DNA of 64,000 nucleotides from Hylemonella sp. (GCF_027532185.1 NZ_JAPZSV010000002.1:186001-250000); one strand, 5' to 3'. Shown: positions 24,195-33,987, counted from the first letter of the stretch. Notes: a model not told the origin generated them from the sequence alone. Program-made: numbers and translations.

Positions 24195-25172
24195 TCAGGC
24201 GATCTTCACGACCACACGGCCGCGCACCTGGCCCGCCATGAGCTGCTGAGCCTTGGCCACGGCGGCTTCGAGCGGCACCTCCTCGACCATGCGCTCGAGC
24301 AGGGCCGGATCGAGGTCGCGCGCCAGCCGGTCCCAGGCGCGCTGGCGCTTCGCCAACGGGGCCATCACCGAATCGATGCCCGCCAGCGTGACGCCGCGCA
24401 GGATGAAGGGCGCCACCGAACCCGGCAGGTCCATGCCCTGGGCCAGACCACAGGCCGTGACCACTCCGCCGTAGCGCGTCTGCGCCAGGGCGTTGACCAA
24501 GGTGTGCGAGCCCACGGCATCCACCACCGCGGCCCAGCGCTCCTTCTGCAAGGGCTTGCCGGGGGCGGCCAGTTCGGCGCGGTCGATCACGGTGCTGGCA
24601 CCCAGCGCCTTGAGGTAGTCGGCCTCGGCCGCCTTGCCGGTGGCCGCCGTCACCTTGTAGCCCAGCTTGCCCAGCAAGGCCACGGCCACGCTGCCCACGC
24701 CGCCCGTGGCGCCCGTGACCAGCACCTCCCCCGCGCCCGGTTGAATGCCATGGTCTTCCAGCGCCAGCACGCTGAGCATGGCGGTGTAGCCCGCCGTGCC
24801 GATGGCCATGGCCTGTCGGGGCGTGAAGGCCGAGGGCAGCTTGACGAGCCAGTCGCCCTTGAGGCGGGCTTTTTCGGCCAGGCAACCCCAGTGCGTTTCG
24901 CCCACGCCCCAGCCGTTGTGCACGAAGGTGTCGCCCGCCTTCCAGGCCGGGTGGCTGGACTCGATCACCGTGCCCGCACCATCGATACCAGCCACCATGG
25001 GCCAGCTGCGCACCACCGGGCCCTTGTTGCACAGCGCGAGGCCGTCCTTGTAGTTGAGGGTGGAGTACTGCACGGCCACGGTGACGTCGCCGGCTGGCAG
25101 ACGGGTATCGTCCAGATCCTGCAGCGCGACTTGGAATCCGTTGGCATTGTCCAACAGGAGTGCCTTGAACAT
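24195..25172 (-). CDS. acuI: MDR family oxidoreductase, acrylyl-CoA reductase (AcuI/YhdH) type
   Basis: A 325-residue NADPH-dependent medium-chain reductase. The start MFKALLLDNANGFQVALQDL and the YSTLNYKDGLALCNKGPVVR motif are typical of the AcuI/YhdH group, which reduces acrylyl-CoA to propionyl-CoA. The Rossmann motif is VTGATGGVGSVAVALLGKLGY (about residues 150-170), and the AMAIGTAGYTAMLSV segment precedes it. The zinc ligands of alcohol dehydrogenases are absent, as expected. It is first in a four-gene minus-strand operon and is divergent from the NlpC/P60 gene. Confidence 0.9.
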   Translation of the reverse strand: MFKALLLDNANGFQVALQDLDDTRLPAGDVTVAVQYSTLNYKDGLALCNKGPVVRSWPMVAGIDGAGTVIESSHPAWKAGDTFVHNGWGVGETHWGCLAEKARLKGDWLVKLPSAFTPRQAMAIGTAGYTAMLSVLALEDHGIQPGAGEVLVTGATGGVGSVAVALLGKLGYKVTAATGKAAEADYLKALGASTVIDRAELAAPGKPLQKERWAAVVDAVGSHTLVNALAQTRYGGVVTACGLAQGMDLPGSVAPFILRGVTLAGIDSVMAPLAKRQRAWDRLARDLDPALLERMVEEVPLEAAVAKAQQLMAGQVRGRVVVKIA

Positions 25173-25240
25173 GGATGTATTTCCTGTTAAAAACTCATTC
25201 AAATCAACAGTTTGGCGTGTCTTTCGCGAAAAAACTTTAA

Positions 25241-25270
25241 TTGACACCACAAACTGGACCGACCTATCCT
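25241..25270 (+). promoter_or_regulatory. Promoter of the NlpC/P60 gene, probably leaderless
   Basis: A perfect TTGACA -35 (25241-25246) and a TATCCT -10 (25265-25270) are 18 bases apart. The predicted start site, about 7 bases beyond the -10, falls on the ATG at 25277, and there is no Shine-Dalgarno. Confidence 0.6.
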
Positions 25271-25276
25271 AACCGC

Positions 25277-25885
25277 ATGAACGCCTGTCGTCCCATCTTT
25301 TTCCTGCTCTTGCTGGCCTGTGCACAGGCCAGCGCGGGGGACGACGACCTCGATCGCTTGCTGCAGGAGCGCGGCCTCATGGACGCAGCGCCGGCCCAGA
25401 GCGCACGCACTGCCCCGGACCCCGGCGCGGCCGGCGCACCCGCGGACCGCATGTCGGAGCTGGTGGTGGCCGCCATGGGTGCCATAGGCGTGCCCTACCG
25501 TCTCGGTGGCAATTCCTACGACGCCGGCTTCGACTGCAGCGGTTTTGTGCGCGCGGTCTACGGCCAGAGCCTGGGCCTGACGCTGCCGCGCCAGGCCGCG
25601 CAGCAGGCTGCGGCCACGCACGTGATCGAGCGCGAGCAGCTGCGCCCGGGTGATCTGGTCTTCTTCAATACCCTGCGCCGTAGCTACAGCCACGTGGGCA
25701 TCTATGTCGGCGACCACAAGTTCATCCATTCGCCGCGGCCCGGCGCGGCCGTGCGCATTGAGGACATGCGGGTCAGCTACTGGCACCGCCGCTTCGATGG
25801 CGCACGCCGCGTGACGGGCGATGTGCCGGTGCGCGCGCCGGTCCAGCTCGCGGCCGATCCGGCCCTGCTGCTGCAGAACTACTGA
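25277..25885 (+). CDS. NlpC/P60 (C40) cell-wall peptidase
   Basis: A 202-residue exported endopeptidase. After a signal peptide (to about ASA, residue 20) and a variable Ala/Pro linker comes the NlpC/P60 domain from about residue 60. The catalytic cysteine is in FDCSGFVRAVYGQ, the histidine in YSHVGIYVGDHKFIHSPR. LPRQAAQQAAA and LRPGDLVFF are typical family segments. These enzymes cut gamma-D-Glu-diaminopimelate bonds in peptidoglycan stems. The start at 25277 is preferred because the signal begins there and the promoter points to it. It stands alone between divergent acuI and the alpha/beta hydrolase. Confidence 0.92.
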   Translation: MNACRPIFFLLLLACAQASAGDDDLDRLLQERGLMDAAPAQSARTAPDPGAAGAPADRMSELVVAAMGAIGVPYRLGGNSYDAGFDCSGFVRAVYGQSLGLTLPRQAAQQAAATHVIEREQLRPGDLVFFNTLRRSYSHVGIYVGDHKFIHSPRPGAAVRIEDMRVSYWHRRFDGARRVTGDVPVRAPVQLAADPALLLQNY

Positions 25886-25944
25886 TACCGCTCGTTACCT
25901 GGGCCATGGCCGGCGGCGCCGGCAAGTCCTGCCAAAATGCGCGC

Positions 25945-26976
25945 ATGACGACCCGACGCCCCCTCTCCCGATCGCTCGCCACCCTCCTCCTGTCTTTTGC
26001 GCTGTATGCCAACGTCCAGGCCCAGTCCATGGACGGTCCGAGCTACGCCAACGCCGAGCCGCTGGGCACGGCCATGGAGAACTGGACCTACCCCTATCCG
26101 GTGCAGATGCTGCAGTTCGAGATGGAAGGCCGGCCCGTGCGCATGGCCTATATGGACGTCAAGCCGCAGAACCCCAACGGCCACACCCTGCTGCTGATGC
26201 ACGGCAAGAATTTCGGCAGCGACTACTGGGCCCACACGCTCAAGGCCATGTCCAACTACGGCTACCGGGTGATTGCGCCGGACCAGATCGGGTTCGGCAA
26301 GTCGTCCAAGCCCGAGATGCGCTACAGCTTTGCGATGCTGGCCGAGAACACCACGCGCCTGCTGGAGCACCTCAAGATAGGCCGGGTCACGGTGATCGGC
26401 AACAGCATGGGCGGCATGCTGGCCGTGCACTTTGCGCGCAAGTACCCGGAGCGCGTCGTCGCCCTGGTGCTGGAAAACCCGCTGGGCCTGGAGGACTACG
26501 CCGTCATTCCCGCGCAGCAGACCCCCACCCTGGTGCGCCTGGAGATGGCGCAGACCCCAGCGAGCTACCGCAACTTCGTCAAGAGCTATTTCCCGGTCTG
26601 GAAGCCCGAGTACGAGCGTTTCGTCGAGCAGTTCGCACGCGTGCAGCTCAGCGGCGACTACCCGCGTTTTGCTCAAGTCTCGGCGCTGACCTATCAGATG
26701 ATCTACGAGGGGCCCATCCTCAACGAGCTGCCGCGCCTGACCGTGCCCACGCTGCTCATCATCGGCCAGAACGACCGCACGGTCTTCGGCCGCCGCTTCG
26801 CGCCGCCCGAGGTGGTACGCCCCATGGGCAATTTCCCGCTGCTCGGGCGCACGGCACAGATGAACATTCCGGGGGCCGTGCTCAAGGAATTCAACGGGGT
26901 GGGCCATGTGCCGCATCTGGAGCAGCCCGAGCGCTTCCACGCCGTCATCATGGACTTCATCTACGGCAAAAAATAA
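25945..26976 (+). CDS. Exported alpha/beta hydrolase
   Basis: A 343-residue protein with a Sec signal (MTTRRPLSRSLATLLLSFAL, cleavage near VQA-QS). The hydrolase domain has the oxyanion HGKNFGSDYW, the nucleophile elbow GNSMGGMLAV, an aspartate in IIGQNDRTVF and a histidine in GVGHVPHLEQPERF. The layout resembles epoxide hydrolase or meta-cleavage-product hydrolase relatives, but a periplasmic location makes these roles unlikely. The ORF begins at 25906; 25945 is the first ATG consistent with a signal peptide. An AT-rich CAAAAT hexamer lies 6 bases before it. It is 59 bases downstream of the peptidase gene and may be cotranscribed with it. Confidence 0.87.
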   Translation: MTTRRPLSRSLATLLLSFALYANVQAQSMDGPSYANAEPLGTAMENWTYPYPVQMLQFEMEGRPVRMAYMDVKPQNPNGHTLLLMHGKNFGSDYWAHTLKAMSNYGYRVIAPDQIGFGKSSKPEMRYSFAMLAENTTRLLEHLKIGRVTVIGNSMGGMLAVHFARKYPERVVALVLENPLGLEDYAVIPAQQTPTLVRLEMAQTPASYRNFVKSYFPVWKPEYERFVEQFARVQLSGDYPRFAQVSALTYQMIYEGPILNELPRLTVPTLLIIGQNDRTVFGRRFAPPEVVRPMGNFPLLGRTAQMNIPGAVLKEFNGVGHVPHLEQPERFHAVIMDFIYGKK

Positions 26977-27003
26977 ACCCCGCGGGCTGACGCCGGCGGG
27001 GTG
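26971..27003 (-). terminator. Terminator of the minus-strand small gene
   Basis: CCCCGC (26978-26983) pairs with GCGGGG (26996-27001), with partial inner pairing. On the minus strand the stem is followed by TTTATTTTTT, giving an intrinsic terminator for the gene ending at 27021. The plus strand lacks a T-run. Confidence 0.65.
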
Positions 27004-27020
27004 CCCTGGAGCAGCGGCGT

Positions 27021-27311
27021 TCAGGGGCTGTTGCTGACCGGTGCGGCCGGCTTGGTGTTGCCGGCCCCGGGACGGCCCACCTTGTTCTGGATCCAGCCGT
27101 CGGCCGGCTTGAGCACCTTCTCGTCCACGACTTCGAAGCCCTTGCCGGCCCCCTTGTTGGCAGCATTGACACCTTTCTCTGCCCCGTCGCTCACGGCCTC
27201 GCCGACCTTCTTGACGGTACGGCTGGCCTTGTCGATGAAACGCTCCTCGGCCTGGGTCACGGTGACCGACAGCCCCGCCATTAGGGCGCACAACACAGCG
27301 GTTTTCTTCAT
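27021..27311 (-). CDS. Small exported protein of unknown function
   Basis: A 96-residue protein with a Sec signal peptide (MKKTAVLCALMAGLSVTVTQA, cleavage near residue 21). The mature part is a lysine-rich, probably helical segment with a repeating alternation (SRTVKKVGEAVSDGAEKGVNAANKGAGKGFEVVDEKV), reminiscent of apolipoprotein- or LEA-like amphipathic helices, then a Pro/Ala-rich tail. It is convergent with the hydrolase gene. I do not recognise a named family. Confidence 0.65.
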   Translation of the reverse strand: MKKTAVLCALMAGLSVTVTQAEERFIDKASRTVKKVGEAVSDGAEKGVNAANKGAGKGFEVVDEKVLKPADGWIQNKVGRPGAGNTKPAAPVSNSP

Positions 27312-27394
27312 GGTTTCAGACTCCTGCAGAGATCCGGTGGGCTATGCCACCGCAGGGGCCCGAATCTAGCACCCTTGTGCAATCCCGGGCCGGC

Positions 27395-30300
27395 TCAGGG
27401 CTGTTCGCGGGTGTTACCAGGTGCAAGATCGATCTCGACCGACTGCCCCTGGTTGAGCAAAGCGGCGGCACCCGCCGTCGAGCTGCGCGTGACCTGCAAC
27501 CCGCTGGCGAGGAAGACCGGGGCCTGGCTGGGCGAACGTTCCACCGGCCCCGTTCCCGGCATGGTCTCGGTACGCGGGTTGCGACCGGGCATGATGCGAT
27601 TGCTTTCGGTTGTGTCTGTCAGCCCCGCGTTGAGTTCGGCCCGGCCATTGACCGTGATCACCCCGTCCCCGGCATTGCTGACCTGGCCAAAGCTGCCGCT
27701 GACGTTGCCGGACGGCGCATCCAGGTTCAGGTTGCTTGACGTACCGGACAGGCTCACCCCACCCTCGGCGCGCACCGTGGCCGTCTGTGTCTGGAGCGCG
27801 AGCTGCACGCTGCCACCGGACTCCACCGCAGCCACGGGCGCGCTCACGCTGCCCGCCACCGTCGCGGCGGAGAGCGTGACACTCTGCGTGGCCACGACAT
27901 CCACCTGCGCCTGGCCCTGGGCCACGACATCCACCGCCGCGCCCGCAATCGATCCCGTGATGTTCTGCGCCGCCACCGAGGCATTGCCACCGGCATTGAT
28001 CGTGGCCGTCACATCGCCCGCGCTTTGCATCACCACACTGCCCAGGGTGATGGTGCTGCCCGTGACATCACCTCCGGCGTTGAGCGTGCTGCTGGCGTTG
28101 GCATCGAGCGCACGCAGGGTATGGGCACTGAGTGCCACCGTGCCCAGCGCGTCGATCTGGTAGCTCTGCACCCATAGCGTGTCGCTGAGCGCGTAGCGAT
28201 CGGCCTGTACCTCAAAGCGTCGGAGCGGATCGCCCTGCGTCCCGCCGCTGCGCATGGTGACGTTGCCGCGGCTGCCGCCGCTGCCAGCCACCAGCCGCAG
28301 GTCGCGGGCCGCGCCGCCACCGTTCTGTACGTCGCCACGAAGGCGGATATCGCTGCCCGTGGTGGCCAGGCGTGTGTCACCGAGCAGCTGCACGTCGGCA
28401 TCGAAGGTGATGCCCGCCGCCCCGTCCACGGTGAGCTGGCCTGAAATACCAGAGCCCGCGGCCGTGGCGGCAAGATTCAGCCCCTGCAGCGTCACTGTGC
28501 CGAGCTGCAACGTCTGCCGGCGCTGCATCTGTACCTGCTCCGCATAGCTGCCGTCGGCCACGGCCACCGTATCGCCCGTGTCCGCCGCGTCGAGGCCACG
28601 TTGCACGCTGCCGCTGGCCTGCGTGACATAGACCTTGCCGTCTTCCCAGCGCACCAGGCCCCGACCCGCGCCGTCGAGCGCATGGGTCACGCGGTCCTCG
28701 ATGGCAAAGCCATCGGCGGCGCCCACAAAGACGGCGCCACGCGCATCAACCCGCGTGTTGTCGACCACGAGGTCCTGCCCGTTGCTGGCAAACTGCGTGC
28801 CGCTGATCGTCACCGTGGGTTGCCCGCCGGCCCCGTCGCTCAGGGTCTCGACGCGCAGACCCGTGCCGCTGGAGCCTTCGATGCGCCCGCCGTTGATGTT
28901 CACGCTCTGCAGGCTGGCCGGCGCCGCGGCATAGCTCGCATCGCCCGCGACGCCGCGCGTCTTGATCACCACCGCGGCCCGGCTGGCGTCGCCCGAGCTG
29001 GCGCCGGAGTTGAGCACGGTGACGTTGTCGAAGCTCAGGCTGTCGTAGGCGTCGTACTTGAGGTTGATGTCGATGGCCGCGCCGTATTTCTGGTGCTGCG
29101 AGGAGGTGGACGGGGCGCCGTAGTTGCCGGCGTTGCTGACCGTGACGTTGCGCAGCGTCAGGTTGTTGGCGGTTTCCAGGTACAGGCCTTTGAAGGTCGG
29201 GCCGTCGATGGTGACGTTCTCGAACAGCGCGTTGGCGAAGGAGCCTGTAGCCTCGGGCACGCCGTTGACCAGGGTATAGCCGTTGTAGGTCTGCACCCCG
29301 ATCTGGCCGCCGCTGATGCTGCTGTTGAGCAGGCGGAAGTTGTCGGCGCGGGTGGCGGTGCCGTTGCGCACGCCGTAGATGTTGTCCTGGAAGGCCACAC
29401 GCTCAACCGTCACATCGTGAGCCACACCGTTGAGCCGCAGGCCATAGGCGTACTGCTCGATCGCCAGGTTCGAGAGCGTGACGTTGGAGGCGTTGTTGAC
29501 CGTGACGGCGTCGCCCCCACCCGCAACGGCAGAGCGCAATCTCGTCACGCCCTGCCCCTCGCCTTCCAGCGTCAAGGCACGGCTGATCACCAAGTTCTCG
29601 CTGTAGGCGCCTGCGCCCAGATGAACGGTGGCACCGCTGTCGGCCCGCGCGATGGCCGCGGCGATGGACATGGCCTGGCTGCCGCCAGCCTGCAGGTTGC
29701 CCACGCCGACCTCGTAGCGCTGGGTCAGGCCCGTGCCGCTCCAGCCCTGGATGGTGCTGGACGAGTAAGCCGGCAGATTGACGGCCCAGTCGTAGGCGTT
29801 CTGCCGTGTGGACTGCAGCCAGGTGTACTGCATGCTGCCGACGTTGGCGTTGTTGCGCACCGCGTAGCCCAAGCCGGCGATGTCCAGGCTGCCGAAATCG
29901 TGCAGGGCCGATTCGTCCTGCAGATAGACGGGGTTGAGTTCCTGAAACTGGTTGTTCCCCTCGATGCGGATGTTGTTCGTGCGCTGGTTGTAGCTGCGGT
30001 TGGCCTGGTACAGCGCCGCGCCACCCCAGGTGTTGTTGCGCGTGGTGCTGTTGCGCACGGTGATGTTGGCGCTGTCGGTCAGCTGCAGGCCAGCACCTGC
30101 GCTGCTGCCGGCGCCGCCGGCCACCGGGGCGCCGTCCAGCGTCACATGATCAATCAGCGCGCCGTCCACGCCGTTGAGGTCCAGCTCGGCCTTGCCTGCG
30201 CCTCGGCTCGTGACGTTCATGACGCTGAAGTTGCGCAGACGTGCGTCGGCATTGCCCGAGGGCGAGACCTTGATGCCGTAGGCCGAGGCATAGAAGGCGG

Positions 30301-32194
30301 ACGGGCCGTAGAACGTGAAATCACGCAGGGTGACGTTGTCGGCGGTCACCAGCATGCCGTAGCCTGAGGTGAGGCCGCTTGCATCGACGGTTGTCGTCGC
30401 CTCGCCCGCACCGGCCAGGGTCAGTGGTTTGTCGACATTGAGCGTCGAGGTCTGCGTGTAGCTGCCGGACGTCAGGTGCACCGTTCCGCCGCTGACCACG
30501 GCGTTGATACCGTCCTGCACAGTGCTGATCGGTGTCAGCACACTGCCCTGGTTGCCGGCCGTGCCGCTGCCGGCCACCTGTACCTGCGTGCGGTTGGCAC
30601 GGGTGTAGCCCTGGTCCTGCACGCTCCAGCCGTTGTTGGCCGTGCTCAGGTCCAGCAGGGCCTGCTGCCAGGCGAGGCTGGGGGCGGTGGCAATGGGCGT
30701 GCTGTTGCTCAGGATGTTGCCGCTGCCATCCAGGTGGCCGTTGAGGTGCAGGTTCACGCCCCACTCATTGCCCACCGGTCCCTGGGTGTTGCCGGCGATG
30801 GCGATGCCATTGCCATCGGTGTACTGCACCGAGAGGCCGCTCTTGGTGTTCTCGATGCGGTTGCCCGTGATGCTGCCCGTGCTGTTGCGGCCGTGCACCA
30901 GGATGCCGGTGCGCAGATCGTGGAGGTCGTTGTTGCGGATCGTGAAGCCGGTCACGCCGTCGGCCACCGCGATGCCGCGGCTGATGTTGGGGCGAGGCGT
31001 CGCGTAGTAGTTGGCGTAAGGCTGATTGATCGGCCCAGCGATTTCCAGGTTCTCTACCGTCACGTGGTGAGCGCGGATGCTGATGCCGTTGACCTCGGCC
31101 AGATCGGACACGATCAAGCGGGCGCCCTCCTCGCCTTGCAGCGTGAGGTGGGCCTTGTCCAGAACGACGGGCTGGGTGTGCTCGCCGGCCATGAGCGCCA
31201 CCGTGGCACCGTCGCCCACGCTGCCGGTGCGCGCGATCTTCACGGCGTCGGCCACGCGTGCGTTCGGACTGACCTCGATGCGCCGGGCGCTGCCGCTGAG
31301 CGTGGGTGCCTCGAGCGCGGTTCGCAGCTCCACCGTGCCGCCATCGACCACGATCGCGCTGCTGGCCTGCTGCACGCCCGCGAGATTGATGGTGCCAGTC
31401 AGCAGGCCTGCGGCATCGCCCGTGCTCAGCAGCAGCTGTGCGCCTTCGAGGCGGGCACCGGCCACGTTGGCAACGTCGTTACCGGCGGCTCCGGCCGGCA
31501 GGGCGAACTCGAAAAGCCCGCCATTGAGACTGACCGTGGCACGGTCACTTCCCGCCAGCACGATGCGCCCGCCCGTTGCCATGATCTGCCCATCGTTGCG
31601 CACCGAGGGCGCCACCAGCGCCACCAGGCCAGCCCCGGCGGCGCTGATCTGCCCTCGGTTGCGCACCATCCCGGTGGCTCCGCTGATCGCGATGAAGCCG
31701 GCATTGAGCTCGTCCATGAAGCGGCTCGGGTCGACCGTCCCCGTGGTGGCGATCAGCGAGCCCACGTTGATGACCGAGCCCTGCCCAAACAGCACGCCGT
31801 TGGGGTTCATGATCAGCACCATGCCGTTGGCCTGCAGGCGGCCGTGGATTTCCGACTGACCCACAGCCGCGTTGACACGGTTGAGCACGGCGGCGTGCGC
31901 GCCGGGCTGCACGAACTCCACGGTCTTGCCGCCACCGATATTGAAGGACTGCCAGTCGAGGATGGCGCGGTTGCTGCTCTGGGTGATCGTCAGGCGATCG
32001 GCGGTCAGGGCACTGCTGATATTGCCATTGGCCACCGTGCCGCCCATGGGCAGGTCCGGCGTGGTGGGGTTGATCTGTGCGCCCAACGGCGCACCGAAGC
32101 ACAGGGCCAGGGCCCAAGGCAGGGCCTTGAGCACGCGGGGATCGCGCTGCGCGCGCGCGCGCCGGGTGTGCGGAAACCGTTGCCGACTTTTCAT
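27395..32194 (-). CDS. Two-partner secretion exoprotein (TpsA) with beta-helix repeat modules
   Basis: A 1,599-residue secreted protein. After a basic N-terminus and signal peptide (to about residue 39) comes a filamentous-hemagglutinin-type TPS domain (about 41-290) with SFNIGGGKTVEFVQPG, NRV, SEIHGRLQANGMVLIMNPNGVLFG (the NPNG motif at 130-133) and GGRIVLAGSD. The middle holds four similar modules, each opening with a line like VHLGAGAYSENL, at about 329, 569, 854 and 1207; each is followed by asparagine-rich beta-helix coils of the pectate-lyase/NosD kind. The C-terminal 350 residues are Val/Ala/Gly-rich repeats. It follows its TpsB by 46 bases. Probably a surface or released adhesin or carbohydrate-binding fibre; target unknown. 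Confidence 0.9.
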   Translation of the reverse strand: MKSRQRFPHTRRARAQRDPRVLKALPWALALCFGAPLGAQINPTTPDLPMGGTVANGNISSALTADRLTITQSSNRAILDWQSFNIGGGKTVEFVQPGAHAAVLNRVNAAVGQSEIHGRLQANGMVLIMNPNGVLFGQGSVINVGSLIATTGTVDPSRFMDELNAGFIAISGATGMVRNRGQISAAGAGLVALVAPSVRNDGQIMATGGRIVLAGSDRATVSLNGGLFEFALPAGAAGNDVANVAGARLEGAQLLLSTGDAAGLLTGTINLAGVQQASSAIVVDGGTVELRTALEAPTLSGSARRIEVSPNARVADAVKIARTGSVGDGATVALMAGEHTQPVVLDKAHLTLQGEEGARLIVSDLAEVNGISIRAHHVTVENLEIAGPINQPYANYYATPRPNISRGIAVADGVTGFTIRNNDLHDLRTGILVHGRNSTGSITGNRIENTKSGLSVQYTDGNGIAIAGNTQGPVGNEWGVNLHLNGHLDGSGNILSNSTPIATAPSLAWQQALLDLSTANNGWSVQDQGYTRANRTQVQVAGSGTAGNQGSVLTPISTVQDGINAVVSGGTVHLTSGSYTQTSTLNVDKPLTLAGAGEATTTVDASGLTSGYGMLVTADNVTLRDFTFYGPSAFYASAYGIKVSPSGNADARLRNFSVMNVTSRGAGKAELDLNGVDGALIDHVTLDGAPVAGGAGSSAGAGLQLTDSANITVRNSTTRNNTWGGAALYQANRSYNQRTNNIRIEGNNQFQELNPVYLQDESALHDFGSLDIAGLGYAVRNNANVGSMQYTWLQSTRQNAYDWAVNLPAYSSSTIQGWSGTGLTQRYEVGVGNLQAGGSQAMSIAAAIARADSGATVHLGAGAYSENLVISRALTLEGEGQGVTRLRSAVAGGGDAVTVNNASNVTLSNLAIEQYAYGLRLNGVAHDVTVERVAFQDNIYGVRNGTATRADNFRLLNSSISGGQIGVQTYNGYTLVNGVPEATGSFANALFENVTIDGPTFKGLYLETANNLTLRNVTVSNAGNYGAPSTSSQHQKYGAAIDINLKYDAYDSLSFDNVTVLNSGASSGDASRAAVVIKTRGVAGDASYAAAPASLQSVNINGGRIEGSSGTGLRVETLSDGAGGQPTVTISGTQFASNGQDLVVDNTRVDARGAVFVGAADGFAIEDRVTHALDGAGRGLVRWEDGKVYVTQASGSVQRGLDAADTGDTVAVADGSYAEQVQMQRRQTLQLGTVTLQGLNLAATAAGSGISGQLTVDGAAGITFDADVQLLGDTRLATTGSDIRLRGDVQNGGGAARDLRLVAGSGGSRGNVTMRSGGTQGDPLRRFEVQADRYALSDTLWVQSYQIDALGTVALSAHTLRALDANASSTLNAGGDVTGSTITLGSVVMQSAGDVTATINAGGNASVAAQNITGSIAGAAVDVVAQGQAQVDVVATQSVTLSAATVAGSVSAPVAAVESGGSVQLALQTQTATVRAEGGVSLSGTSSNLNLDAPSGNVSGSFGQVSNAGDGVITVNGRAELNAGLTDTTESNRIMPGRNPRTETMPGTGPVERSPSQAPVFLASGLQVTRSSTAGAAALLNQGQSVEIDLAPGNTREQP

Positions 32195-32240
32195 GAGGTT
32201 GCCCCTTTTCCACTGAGACCGTTTGCGTCGATGGACCTGC

Positions 32241-33911
32241 TTAGAAGGAAAGAATCAGCGAGCCCAGCAGGCGCGCCGACTTGCCCTCGCCCGACTGACT
32301 GGCTGGCGTTCGGGTCATGGGCCAGGCCGCCTCGATTTGCACGGTGGCCGAGCCGACCAGATGCAGCCGCGTGCCCAGCCCTGCCGAGGCCAGGCTCTGG
32401 TGCCAGGGCGTGCCGGCCGACTGCGTGCCGAAGCGCCCCACCTCCCCCACGTCATAGAAGCCGAAGAGCTGCCACGACCGCAGCCAGTCACCGTCGGTCA
32501 CGCCGTGGCGACGCGGCTCCAGACGCAGGGCCCAGCCCCGGTCCCCCACCAGCTCCGCCGCGTCGTAAGCCCGGCCGTAACGCCGCCCGCCCAGTGCGAA
32601 CTGCTCGGACGACAGCAGCGGCCGCTCCGGCGTCCACTGCCCGGCCAGGCCCAGACCCAGGGACCAGTTGCCACCGAGCGGCTGCTGGCGCGTGTACTCC
32701 ATGGTCACCTTGCTGAACTGGCCGTCGGCACCGACGCGGCTCTTGAGCGGGTCGTCTTCCCGCGTGCCGCCCAGGCCCTTGCTGTAATCGACATCCAGCG
32801 TGTTCTGCCCGCCCAGCGCATCGAGCGCGCGCCAGCCCAGGCCGGCACGCAGGGCGCGGATATGGTCTTCGCTGACCCGCGCACCGAGGATGTCGCTGCG
32901 GATGTCTGCGTGGTCGTAGGCCAAGCGCAGCGAGACGCTGTGGTTGCGCGTGCGCAGCCAGGGAAAGACCAGGCCCAGAGTCCAGGCGTCGGAATAGCCG
33001 CGCACATCGAAGGCACGCAGCGTGTCCCCGGGACGGGTGCGCGCCTGCGAGGCCGAGGCGTTGAGCTGCAGGCCTTCCACATTCACCGTCTGGGCATAGG
33101 ACAGTTGGGCATAGCCCATCTCGCTGTTGCCCGTGCCGGCCCCGATGATGCGCCACTGGTCATTGATCCCGAGCAACTGGTTCACCGTCAGGCCCGCCGT
33201 GCTCTGGTTGGGGCCGAGGTAGCGGCTGCCGTAGTTGTCGTAGCTATAGAAACCTTCGACATCGCGCACGCTGGCGATCAGGGTCAGGTCGGCGGCGCCC
33301 ACGGTCTGCGAGGGCGAAAGCACGCTGCGCAGCCGCAGACCTGGGAAATCGTTGGCGATCAGCAGGTAGCGCTCAAGCACCTCGGCCGAAAGCGGGCGCG
33401 CGGCCTGGATCTGCGCGCCGATCTCCTGCAGCTTTTCACGCAGGCGCGGATCGCCTTCGACCCGCACACTGGCGATATGGCCTTCGATGGCCTGCAGGCT
33501 CAACACACCCCCTGCCAGCGACTGCGGCGGCACGACGACCACCGAGAGAAAGTAGCCGTCGTTGCGGTAGCGTGTGGTCAGGGCCTGGGCCAGGGCGTAG
33601 ATCTCGGCGCCGCTGATCTCGCGCCCGACATAGGAGGAGGTCAAGCTCTGCAGCTGTTCGGCGCTGTAGACCGTGCTGCCCTCGACCCTCACAGCCGACA
33701 AGCTGATGCGCAGGGCCCGGATCGCTTCCGGCACAGGCTCCTGGCCCGCGCCACGGATCTCGGGCAGCCGCGCGGCGCCCGGCGGACGGGGTGCCTCGAT
33801 CCGCTCCCTCAGCCGGCCCGGATCCGTGCTGGCCGGCGGTACGACGGTCTGCGCGCGGGCGGTGTGCCCCGCCATCAGCAAGACCAGCAGGATTCCCAGC
33901 GTGCGTTCCAT
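32241..33911 (-). CDS. ShlB/FhaC/HecB family secretion pore (TpsB)
   Basis: A 556-residue outer-membrane protein that secretes the exoprotein encoded just downstream. It has a signal peptide (residues 1-20), a proline-rich linker, two POTRA domains (about 65-215: ISLSAVRVEGSTVYSAEQL and IEGHIASVRVEGDPRL) and a C-terminal 16-strand barrel with alternating motifs such as GTGNSEMGYAQLSYAQTV, ending in phenylalanine (LILSF), the usual insertion signal. The gene starts with an ATG preceded by GAGGGGGGAAG, a strong ribosome site. An unusual TGTAAC array lies 77 bases upstream. Confidence 0.94.
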   Translation of the reverse strand: MERTLGILLVLLMAGHTARAQTVVPPASTDPGRLRERIEAPRPPGAARLPEIRGAGQEPVPEAIRALRISLSAVRVEGSTVYSAEQLQSLTSSYVGREISGAEIYALAQALTTRYRNDGYFLSVVVVPPQSLAGGVLSLQAIEGHIASVRVEGDPRLREKLQEIGAQIQAARPLSAEVLERYLLIANDFPGLRLRSVLSPSQTVGAADLTLIASVRDVEGFYSYDNYGSRYLGPNQSTAGLTVNQLLGINDQWRIIGAGTGNSEMGYAQLSYAQTVNVEGLQLNASASQARTRPGDTLRAFDVRGYSDAWTLGLVFPWLRTRNHSVSLRLAYDHADIRSDILGARVSEDHIRALRAGLGWRALDALGGQNTLDVDYSKGLGGTREDDPLKSRVGADGQFSKVTMEYTRQQPLGGNWSLGLGLAGQWTPERPLLSSEQFALGGRRYGRAYDAAELVGDRGWALRLEPRRHGVTDGDWLRSWQLFGFYDVGEVGRFGTQSAGTPWHQSLASAGLGTRLHLVGSATVQIEAAWPMTRTPASQSGEGKSARLLGSLILSF

Positions 33912-33987
33912 CTTCCCCCCTCAGGTCAGATCGACAGGGACGGATTGCGCCCCGGGTGCTCGCCACATTCAGGGCATGCGCCCTTTC

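Noticed and set aside
30476..32716. A 746-codon plus-strand frame opposite the secreted exoprotein
   Set aside because: It runs past both ends of the TPS domain into the spacer and tpsB, with low-complexity His/Arg/Ala sequence and no recognisable fold.
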